DNA of 36,942 bases. Origin: Clostridium sp. Cult1. GTDB taxonomy: Bacteria > Bacillota > Clostridia > Tissierellales > Tepidimicrobiaceae. The translations under genes and the position numbers were made by a program. The notes under the pieces are model-generated. The model had not been told where the DNA came from. It made no database searches and worked only from the letters and a program-made list of their open reading frames with translations. The DNA lies in NCBI RefSeq assembly GCF_021655095.1, contig NZ_PPXW01000001.1, positions 397,574 through 434,515 on the forward strand, in the 5' to 3' direction. This document shows, piece by piece, positions 1-7,049 of the stretch (position 1 is the first letter of the stretch; every line of letters starts with the position of its first letter).

Positions 1-10
1 TATATAAAAA

Positions 11-47
11 TAGATGTATTAGAATCTTTTATATTCTAATACATCTA
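11..47 (-). terminator. Intrinsic terminator of the small ORF at 19-195
   Basis: A perfect 15-bp inverted repeat (11-25 with 33-47) encloses a 7-nt loop. Read on the minus strand it is followed by a run of five T (positions 10-6), as expected for a Rho-independent terminator. The TAA stop of the small minus-strand ORF (19-21) lies inside the distal arm, an arrangement repeated at other gene ends in this window. Confidence 0.75.
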
Positions 48-195
48 TAATTTCCATTTTAAATTTGTCTAAGTATTTTCTTATTAGTTGCACATAATAA
101 TAAAAATGTTCATCTATAGTATATAATTCACTTGCCATTTTATCAACCAAGTTTAACCATTTAATCCTCAAACATCCCCAATTATCCAATGTCAT
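19..195 (-). CDS. Small hypothetical protein, possibly Spo0E-like
   Basis: This is a 58-residue reading frame from an ATG at 195 to a TAA inside the terminator at 11-47; an in-frame TGA lies two codons upstream, so it is not the tail of a longer gene. The predicted protein looks like two amphipathic helices, around residues 9-24 and 28-45. The second contains V-x-x-x-R-K-Y-L-D-K, which loosely resembles the helix of Spo0E-family aspartyl-phosphate phosphatases (consensus S-Q-x-L-D), but the usual Ser is Arg here. No strong ribosome binding site precedes the ATG; a TTG at 169-171 behind a GGGGATG stretch is an alternative start. The argument for a real gene is the well-formed terminator that includes its stop codon. 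The Spo0E suggestion is weak inference. Confidence 0.4.
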   Translation of the reverse strand: MTLDNWGCLRIKWLNLVDKMASELYTIDEHFYYYVQLIRKYLDKFKMEIIDVLEYKRF

Positions 196-217
196 CTGTC
201 AAATGCCCTATTTTAAA

Positions 218-255
218 GGGTCAAAAATCGGTGTTTTTTCACCGATTTTTGACCC
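218..255 (-). terminator. Terminator downstream of rlmD
   Basis: A perfect 16-bp stem (218-233 with 240-255) closes on a 6-nt loop, 43 bp past the rlmD stop codon on the minus strand. The minus-strand tail after the stem is TTTTAAAAT, a modest U-tract. The stem is long and perfect, so termination or 3'-end protection of the rlmD transcript is likely. Confidence 0.7.
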
Positions 256-297
256 AAATTTCATCTTCAAACCACTACATGTTGTGGTTGAACCCTA

Positions 298-1674
298 TTA
301 TTCTTTATCCAAACCACAATGCGTCATCAGAATTGCTACTTCAACGTGTGGTGTTCTAGGAAACATGTCCATGAGTTTCATATTTTTGATTTTATATCCC
401 CTTCCCATAAATACCTTTAAATCCCTAACTAAAGTTATAGGATTGCAAGATACATATATAAAGGTTCGTGGAGAGAAATCAATAATCTTATTTATTGCCT
501 TAGGATGGATACCATCCCTTGGAGGATCAATGATTACTAAATTAGGTTTTTCTCTTAAATTATCCACTTCTTTAAGCACATCTCCAGCAATAAACTCCAC
601 ATTATCCAACCCATTTAATTTAGCATTCTCACCAGCCATTTCTACCGCTTCTTGTACAATCTCTATGCCTATCACCTTTTTACAAACAGGTGACAGTATC
701 TGGGCTATGGTGCCAGTACCTGAATATAAATCAAATACAATATTGTTTTTGTCATTTCCAACAAAATCCCTTACTATAGAATATAATCTTTCTGCCCCAA
801 AAGTATTAGTTTGGAAAAATGAAAAAGGTGATATTTTAAATTTTAAACCAAGAATTTCTTCTAAAATATATTCTCTTCCATGAAGAAGATTAAGCTTATC
901 TGCTTTCACTACATCAGCTAAACCATCATTTATAGTATGGAGTATGCCTACAATTTTTCCTTCTAACCCATGAATACTCAATAATTCCTTAGTAAAATTA
1001 TTTGGATCCACTTCTCCTTGACTTGTAGTCACTAAGTTAATCAAAATATCTCTCGTAGATAAAGCTTTTCTAATGACTAAATGTCTTAAAATCCCTTCAT
1101 GAGTTCTTTTGTTATAAAATGCTGTGTTTATTTCTCTAAAATACTTCATAACCCTCTTTCTTATTAGAGTAAAATCCTTATCTGCAATATTGCATCCATC
1201 AGTATCTATAATCTCGTAGAATCTACCTCTTCTATGAAGACCTAACACTAAAGGGCCTCCTTTTATCTCATCACCAAATGTATATTCCATTTTATTTCGA
1301 TACCCTTCTACTTTAGGGCTTTTTTCAATGCCTAAATAATTCAGTTCCTTAATTCCTTCCTTTTCAAACAAAGCCAATACCTGTTCTTCCTTTAATTTCA
1401 ATTCATCTTCATATAATAAGGTTTGGTAGGCGCATCCTCCACAATCTTTTACATCAGTACAAGATAGATTTTTTTCTAATGGGGACCTTTCTAATATCTC
1501 CAACAACTTCCCTTCTATATAATCCTTTTTTCTTCTATTTAGAAGGACCTTTACTTTTTGCCCCTTAATACCACCTTTGAATATTATAGTTTGACCTTCA
1601 TATTGACCTATTGATTTATTTGGAAAGATTGTATCTATTATTTCAACTTCAATAATTTTCTTCTTTCTTGCCAT
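298..1674 (-). CDS. rlmD: 23S rRNA (uracil-5-)-methyltransferase, RlmD/RlmCD family
   Basis: SAM-dependent enzyme that makes 5-methyluridine in 23S rRNA (U1939-type site; in Firmicutes one enzyme can also do U747). An N-terminal TRAM RNA-binding domain (about residues 5-65) is followed by the 4Fe-4S cysteines C72, C78, C81 with the fourth Cys in a DGCN motif. The C-terminal Rossmann methyltransferase has the SAM motif FDLYSGTGT and the catalytic nucleophile in VSCNP. About 458 residues is a normal length. I chose ATG 1674 because the AAAGGAG ribosome binding site sits nine bases before it; the ATG at 1680 and TTG at 1683 are too close to it. The gene is single, ending in the terminator at 218-255. 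The family assignment is firm; which uridine is modified cannot be read from sequence. Confidence 0.92.
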   Translation of the reverse strand: MARKKKIIEVEIIDTIFPNKSIGQYEGQTIIFKGGIKGQKVKVLLNRRKKDYIEGKLLEILERSPLEKNLSCTDVKDCGGCAYQTLLYEDELKLKEEQVLALFEKEGIKELNYLGIEKSPKVEGYRNKMEYTFGDEIKGGPLVLGLHRRGRFYEIIDTDGCNIADKDFTLIRKRVMKYFREINTAFYNKRTHEGILRHLVIRKALSTRDILINLVTTSQGEVDPNNFTKELLSIHGLEGKIVGILHTINDGLADVVKADKLNLLHGREYILEEILGLKFKISPFSFFQTNTFGAERLYSIVRDFVGNDKNNIVFDLYSGTGTIAQILSPVCKKVIGIEIVQEAVEMAGENAKLNGLDNVEFIAGDVLKEVDNLREKPNLVIIDPPRDGIHPKAINKIIDFSPRTFIYVSCNPITLVRDLKVFMGRGYKIKNMKLMDMFPRTPHVEVAILMTHCGLDKE

Positions 1675-1825
1675 ATGCATCAACTCCTTTCAAATTATTA
1701 TACCAGTATTTATAATAAAAAATAAGAAGAAGTTAACACAGAATTAATTCAATGCTCAAAGATTTTTGCAAACAATAACTTAATATTAATAAATAGAAAT
1801 AAATAACAATATTTTTAAAAAATCC

Positions 1826-1854
1826 TTGACAAACAATTGAATACTTCATATAAT
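1826..1854 (+). promoter_or_regulatory. Sigma-A promoter of the T-box/ornithine cyclodeaminase transcript
   Basis: Perfect consensus: TTGACA at 1826-1831, a 17-bp spacer, and TATAAT at 1849-1854. Transcription should begin near 1861, just before Stem I of the T-box. A consensus promoter with no visible operator fits a transcript whose control is exercised by the leader RNA. Confidence 0.85.
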
Positions 1855-1870
1855 ATATCTTAAATATATA

Positions 1871-2106
1871 TTTAGGCTGTGAAGAGGACTAGTAGATTGA
1901 AAGATTCTTAAAGGAAGGAAGATTCACCGACTGAAAGATCTTCTAAGATTATTTCATTTGAACCCACCCTCTAAGCTGCAAGCGATAAAGTTTGTCCGTT
2001 GGCCAACGTTACAGGCTTTAAGAGGATTAAGTGAATTTTCTTCACTTAATCAATTTGGGTGGTACCGCGACTTGCCTTCGTCCCAGTATGGGATGAAGGT
2101 TTTTTT
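1871..2106 (+). promoter_or_regulatory. T-box leader (tRNA-Pro specificity) with terminator
   Basis: This is a tRNA-sensing riboswitch. The T-box core TGGGTGGTACCGCG lies at 2056-2069. Stem I has an AGTA loop-E motif at 1891-1894 and, on the opposite strand of the specifier loop, GAA (1960-1962) followed by CCC (1963-1965) and a purine (A1966), the standard layout for the specifier codon; CCC is proline. The TGGN bulge has N = T (2063), able to pair with an A discriminator base as in tRNA-Pro. Stem III is a perfect 11-bp hairpin (2025-2035 with 2041-2051). The terminator is a 10-bp stem with one G-T pair (2075-2084 with 2090-2099) followed by seven T. Uncharged tRNA-Pro would stabilise the antiterminator and switch on the gene at 2132. 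Specifier reading by alignment to the canonical loop, not by folding software. Confidence 0.9.
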
Positions 2107-2131
2107 ATTCTCTAAGAAAGGAGTTATAAAA

Positions 2132-3160
2132 TTGACTTTAAATAAACTTAATATAAATAAAAATGTATTGCTAAAGAAGGCAATATTGGATAAACATGTG
2201 CCAGATGACTTTTATTCAACTACTAACCATACTACTTTTATTTATCATAATGACCAGTGGATAAAGGTTAAAAATCAAAGAATGGATGCCTTAATAGTAG
2301 TTAATGAACATGGAGCAGTGTGTAAAAAATTAAGAGAAATAGAACATGGTGACATGGTAGTATGTGGTGATACTGGTATAAAAATAATTAATGAAAATAA
2401 TGATGATAAAGTAGATGATTCCTTTAATTTCATGAACAATTATGTTTCATCAGAAAGAAGAAATGATATGCTCATAAAGGATTTAGCATACGAACTATTC
2501 TATAATAATAAAAAGTTGACCTTAGTAGCAGGGCCTGTTGTAGTTCACACCGGTGGTGACTATTACCTTTCAGAGCTAATCCGTCAAAATTATGTATCTA
2601 GTTTGTTGACAGGAAATGCTCTTGCAGTTCACGATATAGAAAAAAACCTTTATGGTACTTCATTGGGGGTTTGTGCCAAATCTGGAAGGGTGACTCATAA
2701 TGGTTATAGAAATCATATGCGAGCTATAAACCATGTCATGAAATACGGCTCCATCAAAAGGACTGTTGAAGCTAAAGCTTTACATTCAGGTATTATGTAT
2801 GAGTGTGTAAAAAATGACATTCCCTTTGTTCTAGCAGGAAGTCTAAGGGATGATGGTCCATTGCCAGATACAGTTACCGATATTATAGAAGCACAGGATG
2901 CTTATAGCCAACATTTACAAAAAGCAGAAATAGTGCTGGTTCTCGGTACTATGCTCCATGGTATTGCTAGTGGCAATATGCTTCCTGCAAAGATTAAGAT
3001 GATATGTGTAGATATTAATTCCGCTGTGGTAACAAAACTGAGCGATAGAGGAAGTAGCCAAGCTATAGGCGTAGTAACTGATGTAGGATTATTTTTAAAT
3101 CTATTGGTAACTGAAATAGATAAACTAAAAAATAAGTTAGGAACTAGGTTGGCAACCTAG
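2132..3160 (+). CDS. Archaeal-type ornithine cyclodeaminase (TIGR00300/AgrE C-terminal family)
   Basis: The 342-residue protein matches from memory the family that includes methanogen ornithine cyclodeaminase and the C-terminal half of cyanobacterial AgrE/ArgZ, which converts ornithine to proline and ammonia with NAD. Recognisable blocks are GNALAVHDIE, RNHMRAIN, SGIMYECVKN, LAGSLRDDGPLPD, VTDIIEAQDA, GNMLPAKIK and VCVDINSAVVTK-like segments. It lacks the N-terminal arginine dihydrolase domain of AgrE. The start is TTG 2132, nine bases after an AAGGAG site (2117-2122); a longer in-frame reading from 1958 would translate the T-box and is not credible. The proline-specific T-box upstream independently supports a proline-making role. 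It is transcribed alone. Alternative: a related LOR/SDH-domain protein of unknown substrate. Confidence 0.85.
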   Translation: MTLNKLNINKNVLLKKAILDKHVPDDFYSTTNHTTFIYHNDQWIKVKNQRMDALIVVNEHGAVCKKLREIEHGDMVVCGDTGIKIINENNDDKVDDSFNFMNNYVSSERRNDMLIKDLAYELFYNNKKLTLVAGPVVVHTGGDYYLSELIRQNYVSSLLTGNALAVHDIEKNLYGTSLGVCAKSGRVTHNGYRNHMRAINHVMKYGSIKRTVEAKALHSGIMYECVKNDIPFVLAGSLRDDGPLPDTVTDIIEAQDAYSQHLQKAEIVLVLGTMLHGIASGNMLPAKIKMICVDINSAVVTKLSDRGSSQAIGVVTDVGLFLNLLVTEIDKLKNKLGTRLAT

Positions 3161-3165
3161 TTCCT
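3139..3165 (+). terminator. Terminator overlapping the ornithine cyclodeaminase stop codon
   Basis: A perfect 12-bp stem (3139-3150 with 3154-3165) has a GGC loop and is followed by a T-rich tract (GTTTGTTTATTG). The TAG stop at 3158-3160 lies in the 3' arm, so the last seven codons of the gene form the hairpin. Confidence 0.75.
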
Positions 3166-3363
3166 GTTTGTTTATTGTATAATCGGTACCTTATTCCTAT
3201 TTGCTGTTTCCACAATAATTCCAAAACTCCTTCCTTTTCTCCAAAGTTTAAATAAACCTTGTTAAATTTCTTTACTAATTGTTTTTTTACCATTTACAAG
3301 CATTTCCTAATGATATAAACTATATTTGAGTACATAATAACTACATAACTACGAGGTGATATT

Positions 3364-4599
3364 TTGGAAAATTTTGAAAAGATAATGGATCAATATGCAA
3401 AACTATGTGTAGAAGTAGGGATTAACCTTCAAAAAGGGCAACCATTAGTTGTCAATGCTCCAGTGGAAGGAGCCAAGTTTGTAAGGTTAGTGGCTAAACA
3501 CGCCTATGCATTAGGGGCTAAGCTAGTCCATGTTAACTGGAATGATGAAACTCTAACTAAGATGAAATATGAAAATGCACCTATGGAAGTCTTTGAAAAC
3601 TTCCCTAAATGGTATGCCGAAGGCTTAGAAGAGTTTGCTGAAGATGGAGCTGGTTTCTTATCCATATATTCTGAAGACCCTGAGTTACTAAAAGAAGTGG
3701 ATCCAAGAAAAATTGCTGCCCATAATAAATCTTCTTCCATGGCTTTGAAAGGATTTCGAAAGTATACTATGAATGATATTAACGCTTGGTGTGTAATATC
3801 TATCCCGACTAAAGGTTGGGCAAAAAGGGTTTTCCCTGATGTATCAGAGGAAGAGGCTATGAAAAAACTTTGGGAAGCAATATTTAAAGCTACTCGTATG
3901 GATTTAGAAAATCCAGTTAAAGCTTGGCAAGATCATCTCAAGAACCTTGAAGAAAAGGTTAACTTTTTAAACGAGAAGAAATTTAAAAAGTTATACTATA
4001 AATCTTCCAATGGTACAGATTTAGAGGTGGAACTACCTGAAGATCATATCTGGGCTGGTGGAGGAGGTAAAAACTCCAAAGGAATTTACTTTGTAGCTAA
4101 TATGCCTACAGAAGAAGTATTTACAATGCCTTTAAAAACTGGCGTTAATGGAGTAGTTTACAGCACAAAGCCATTAAATTATGGTGGGAATCTAATCGAT
4201 AATTTCAAATTAACTTTTAAAAATGGAGAGGTAGTAAGTTTCGAAGCAGAACAAGGGTATGAAGTATTAAAGGATTTACTAGCCTTAGATGAGGGAGCCA
4301 AACACTTAGGCGAAGTGGCTTTGGTACCTTATGATTCACCCATATCCCAATCAAAGATTATCTTTTTAAATACCCTATTCGATGAAAATGCATCCTGTCA
4401 TTTTGCTTTTGGTAAGGCTTATCCAACCAATATTAAAGGTGGAGAAAAAATGACAGATGAAGAGCTAGAAAAAGCAGGAGTTAATGATTCTTTAACCCAT
4501 GTAGACTTTATGGTAGGCTCGAAAGATCTATCAATAATAGGCGAAACTAATAATGGAGAAAAAATACAGATATTTAAGAATGGGAACTGGGCATTTTAA
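3364..4599 (+). CDS. M29-family metallo-aminopeptidase
   Basis: Cytoplasmic leucyl-type aminopeptidase of the thermophilic M29 family (AmpS/AmpT/PepS), which removes N-terminal residues from peptides using a two-metal centre. The 411-residue length is typical. The C-terminal catalytic region has the expected blocks: E-E-V-F-T-M-P around residue 260, LGEVALVPYDSPIS around 318, HFAFGKAYP around 350 and HVDFMVGS around 382, which carry the family's Glu, His, Tyr and Asp metal ligands. Start is TTG 3364 behind GAGGTGAT at 3352-3359. It stands alone between the terminator at 3139 and the large palindrome at 4613; the 203 bp upstream are non-coding and show only a weak promoter candidate (TTTACA 3293, TAAACT 3316). 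A role in peptide or amino-acid fermentation is inference. Confidence 0.92.
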   Translation: MENFEKIMDQYAKLCVEVGINLQKGQPLVVNAPVEGAKFVRLVAKHAYALGAKLVHVNWNDETLTKMKYENAPMEVFENFPKWYAEGLEEFAEDGAGFLSIYSEDPELLKEVDPRKIAAHNKSSSMALKGFRKYTMNDINAWCVISIPTKGWAKRVFPDVSEEEAMKKLWEAIFKATRMDLENPVKAWQDHLKNLEEKVNFLNEKKFKKLYYKSSNGTDLEVELPEDHIWAGGGGKNSKGIYFVANMPTEEVFTMPLKTGVNGVVYSTKPLNYGGNLIDNFKLTFKNGEVVSFEAEQGYEVLKDLLALDEGAKHLGEVALVPYDSPISQSKIIFLNTLFDENASCHFAFGKAYPTNIKGGEKMTDEELEKAGVNDSLTHVDFMVGSKDLSIIGETNNGEKIQIFKNGNWAF

Positions 4600-4612
4600 T
4601 CATAGCCTTTAA

Positions 4613-4664
4613 GCATTAAATTAACAAGCGGCAGAATTAATTCTGCCGCTTGTTAATTTAATGC
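4613..4664. terminator. 52-bp perfect palindrome, bidirectional terminator
   Basis: Positions 4613-4638 are the exact reverse complement of 4639-4664, giving a 26-bp perfect palindrome between two converging genes (stops at 4599 plus and 4653 minus). The TAA stop of the minus gene lies inside the palindrome. The G+C-rich core (AAGCGGCAGAA) flanked by A/T runs lets it terminate in both directions. Confidence 0.75.
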
Positions 4665-5141
4665 CTTAGTCCTCTTCAATGCAGTATATAGTACTACAGA
4701 AGTTATCGCTCCTAATAGTCCTTGCATGATATTTCCTGGAATAGACGCTATAGCTCCTTTTCCATACATAAATATTTCAGGTACAAAGTATCCAAAAGCC
4801 ATAAATATTCCAGCTATTGATGTAGCAATTAAGGGTTTTCTCTTACCTATTTCTGTTTCTAATAAACTACCCGCTATATACCCTTCCAATCCTTTTACTA
4901 TTAATGTAATAGGTGCATAATGGACATATCCTAATAACAAATCCGCTAAAGCTGAACCGAGCCCCCCTACAACGAATCCACCCTTTTTACCTAAAATAAG
5001 AGCTGCTAATAAAACTACCATATCACCTAGATTTAAATATCCATTAGTCCCAATAGTGGGAATGTGTACAACCATAGTCATTACTACAGTCAATGCCATA
5101 AGTATAGCATATCTTATTAATAATTTTAGATTATCATTCAT
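4653..5141 (-). CDS. ECF transporter S component, substrate unknown
   Basis: A 162-residue integral membrane protein with about five hydrophobic segments, of the size and type of substrate-binding S subunits of energy-coupling-factor vitamin importers. Characteristic blocks are GYLNLGD near residue 34, GGLGSALADLLLGYVHYAP near 59 and VKGLEGYIAG near 83, as in the PF07155/PF12822-type S components. Its EcfA/EcfT energising module is not here, so it would use a shared one encoded elsewhere (group II). No riboswitch is recognisable in the 180 bp upstream, so the vitamin cannot be deduced; pyrimidine or flavin-like precursors are possibilities only. Start is ATG 5141, behind a GGGGGAGAGGA sequence. 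Confidence 0.85.
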   Translation of the reverse strand: MNDNLKLLIRYAILMALTVVMTMVVHIPTIGTNGYLNLGDMVVLLAALILGKKGGFVVGGLGSALADLLLGYVHYAPITLIVKGLEGYIAGSLLETEIGKRKPLIATSIAGIFMAFGYFVPEIFMYGKGAIASIPGNIMQGLLGAITSVVLYTALKRTKALN

Positions 5142-5258
5142 ATAATCCTCTCCCCCTATTATTATAGCATGTATCGATACATTTATAAGCTCTGTTCTAA
5201 CTGTATCTATTATAATGATAACACTTTAGTTGCGCTTATGCAATGGTTTTTAATAAAT

Positions 5259-5299
5259 AAATCCAGACAGGATTTATTTACATTTATCTGTCTGGATTT
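5259..5299 (-). terminator. Terminator of the bacteriohemerythrin gene
   Basis: A perfect 12-bp stem (5259-5270 with 5288-5299) with a 17-nt loop, 23 bp after the hemerythrin stop. On the minus strand the stem is followed by ATTTATTTATT. Confidence 0.6.
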
Positions 5300-5321
5300 A
5301 TAATCTATATTGTATTCAGTT

Positions 5322-5735
5322 TTAATATACGCCCTTATCATTTAGAAATTCCCTATATTCCATGTCTGTTTTTAGTATATGGTTTTCAATCCAATTTGCA
5401 ATAAATATGATTAAATCCATTCCAATTTTCTTCTGCTTTTCATCTATTTCTACTTCGTCAATGGATTTAACTTTTGATATAAATGAATCATGTTGTCTTT
5501 TATGTTGTTCAAACTTAGGATATCCGTTGTCTTCCATCATCTTTTCTTCGAAGGTGAAATGATATATTGCATAATCTCTTAATTTATGTAAAGCTTCAAG
5601 TATTTCATCATATCTATCTACACCATCCTTAATAGATACGATCTCATAGAGGAAATTACCAATTTTGAATAACTCTTTATGTTGATCGTCTATGCTTTTA
5701 ATATTTACGCTAAAATCATTTTTCCATTTAAACAT
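5322..5735 (-). CDS. Bacteriohemerythrin
   Basis: A 137-residue single-domain hemerythrin, a four-helix bundle holding a non-haem di-iron centre that binds O2 reversibly. All seven expected iron ligands are present: H19, H59, E63, H78, H82, H119 and D124, in the family spacing H...HxxxE...HxxxH...HxxxxD. The N-terminal W-x-x-x-F-S-V and DDQHKELF segment is typical. In a strict anaerobe it would scavenge or sense oxygen, or deliver it; which one is not visible. Start is ATG 5735 behind an AGGAGG sequence. It appears monocistronic, with its own terminator at 5259-5299. Confidence 0.95.
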   Translation of the reverse strand: MFKWKNDFSVNIKSIDDQHKELFKIGNFLYEIVSIKDGVDRYDEILEALHKLRDYAIYHFTFEEKMMEDNGYPKFEQHKRQHDSFISKVKSIDEVEIDEKQKKIGMDLIIFIANWIENHILKTDMEYREFLNDKGVY

Positions 5736-5804
5736 AAGTCAACCTCCTGTATATATAAGTATATCTCTATTATACCGAAATAATCTAGCTTAACTTAACT
5801 CTTT

Positions 5805-6131
5805 CTAATCCTCAAATTTTCTTCTATGATGTAATCCAACTAAATTATCTACAGGTAAGGTGAATATTATGCCCGTTCCAGGCTCTTTAAGCCTTCCTGT
5901 TTCAATTATAGTATCATATATTGGTTTATATTTATCATCCTCACTTAAAACAATAATAATTTCTTTTGAAGCTTCAATATGGATATTTAAAAACTTCATT
6001 ACTTCGCTTTCCCCTGTACCTCTTCCATAAACAATCGTAGCTCCTTTAGCTCCTGCTTTTTTTGCCTTATCTACAATTTTATCCGCTTTTCCTCTTTCGA
6101 CAATAGCAACTATACATCTAACTTCACTCAC
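5805..6131 (-). CDS. PII-like regulatory protein paired with DUF1538
   Basis: A 108-residue protein with the ferredoxin-like PII pattern: an initial beta-strand (RCIVAIVERGKADKI), a central GRGTGESE segment where the T-loop starts, the strand EIIIVLSEDD, and the C-terminal strand GTGIIFTLPVDNLVGL that matches the GKIFVLPVE region of GlnB. The T-loop is short and lacks the uridylylated Tyr of GlnB (no YRG), so it is a PII-like protein rather than classical GlnB/GlnK. Start is GTG 6131 behind GGGAGGGGAT. It lies 13 bp after the DUF1538 membrane gene, so the two form an operon and it probably gates or senses for that protein. A second, diverged copy is at 26595-26933. The ligand is unknown. Confidence 0.85.
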   Translation of the reverse strand: MSEVRCIVAIVERGKADKIVDKAKKAGAKGATIVYGRGTGESEVMKFLNIHIEASKEIIIVLSEDDKYKPIYDTIIETGRLKEPGTGIIFTLPVDNLVGLHHRRKFED

Positions 6132-6144
6132 AAATATCCCCTCC

Positions 6145-6846
6145 CTATATTCTGGTTAGTATACCTAATGTCAACACTGATATCATCGATCCTATAGATG
6201 TAAGTCCAATAATTCCAAATCCAGATAAAAGTGGGTCTGTATTTTGAAGAATTTTAGTCAATCCTATTGCCAAGGCCATATTTAATGGAATGTTTACAGG
6301 CCCGGTAGTGGCGCTAGCTGTATCCATTGCAATAGATACAAATTCTTCTGGAGCAAAAAAAGATAACACAATTATTAATACAAGTAAAGGTACTATTATT
6401 TTTATATAAGATACTCCATTTAATATCTTAAATATACCAATACCCATTCCAGTTCCAAACCCTATTGCCACTGCATGTATTAATATCCTATGAGGTATTG
6501 CTCCTATAGATATCTCCTCAACCTCTAAAGCTAAAGTTTTTAAAGCTGGCTCAACCAGTGTTCCAAAATAACCTATAATGAAAGCTACAACTACTATTAG
6601 CCATTTTCTTTCTAAGACAACTAAATTACTACCTACTGAGTCTCCTAAGGGGAAAAGGCTCATAGAAACCCCTTTTATGAAAAAATGTAATCCAAATACA
6701 CTAAGTAAAAAGCCAATCCCAAACTCTTTTACGTTTTCAATTGGCTTTTTTAGTACCACCAATTGAAAAAATGCCAGTATAGCAGTCAAAGGTAAAATGC
6801 TTCTTAATGTTTCCCATAGTGCATTTAGTCCTTCCAATCCTCGCAT
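6145..6846 (-). CDS. DUF1538 integral membrane protein
   Basis: A 233-residue protein with about seven hydrophobic segments. The block D-T-A-S-A-T-T-G-P-V-N-I-P around residue 179 and repeated G-x-G-T-G/G-F-G-I-I-G patterns fit DUF1538, an uncharacterised putative transporter family frequently found as a pair or a fused duplicate; only a single domain copy is present here. It is the first gene of a two-gene minus-strand operon with the PII-like gene 13 bp downstream, consistent with a transport protein governed by a nucleotide-sensing partner. Start is ATG 6846 behind AAAGGAGG. No substrate can be assigned. Confidence 0.8.
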   Translation of the reverse strand: MRGLEGLNALWETLRSILPLTAILAFFQLVVLKKPIENVKEFGIGFLLSVFGLHFFIKGVSMSLFPLGDSVGSNLVVLERKWLIVVVAFIIGYFGTLVEPALKTLALEVEEISIGAIPHRILIHAVAIGFGTGMGIGIFKILNGVSYIKIIVPLLVLIIVLSFFAPEEFVSIAMDTASATTGPVNIPLNMALAIGLTKILQNTDPLLSGFGIIGLTSIGSMISVLTLGILTRI

Positions 6847-7049
6847 ATATTAATCCTCCTTTATAGTCTATACATGTTGTAGTAGTAATAATATTATTAT
6901 ACTATAGTTATACTACTTATTAAAGGCTTAAAAAGCATATGTTCATATTACAATAAAATAAAATAAATAATTGATTAGTTTGATAGTACTAGGGTAAATA
7001 TAGATGTAAAACATTTCTTGGATAAGCTTTTATATTAAGGAGGTGTCTA

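Noticed and set aside
203-883. Plus-strand reading frame of 226 codons opposite rlmD
   Set aside because: It runs through the rlmD terminator hairpin and lies antisense to a gene with clear motifs; its composition is that of a shadow frame.
5142-5321. Possible riboswitch before the ECF S component gene
   Set aside because: Apart from the hemerythrin terminator I see no TPP, FMN, cobalamin, preQ1 or folate core motifs.
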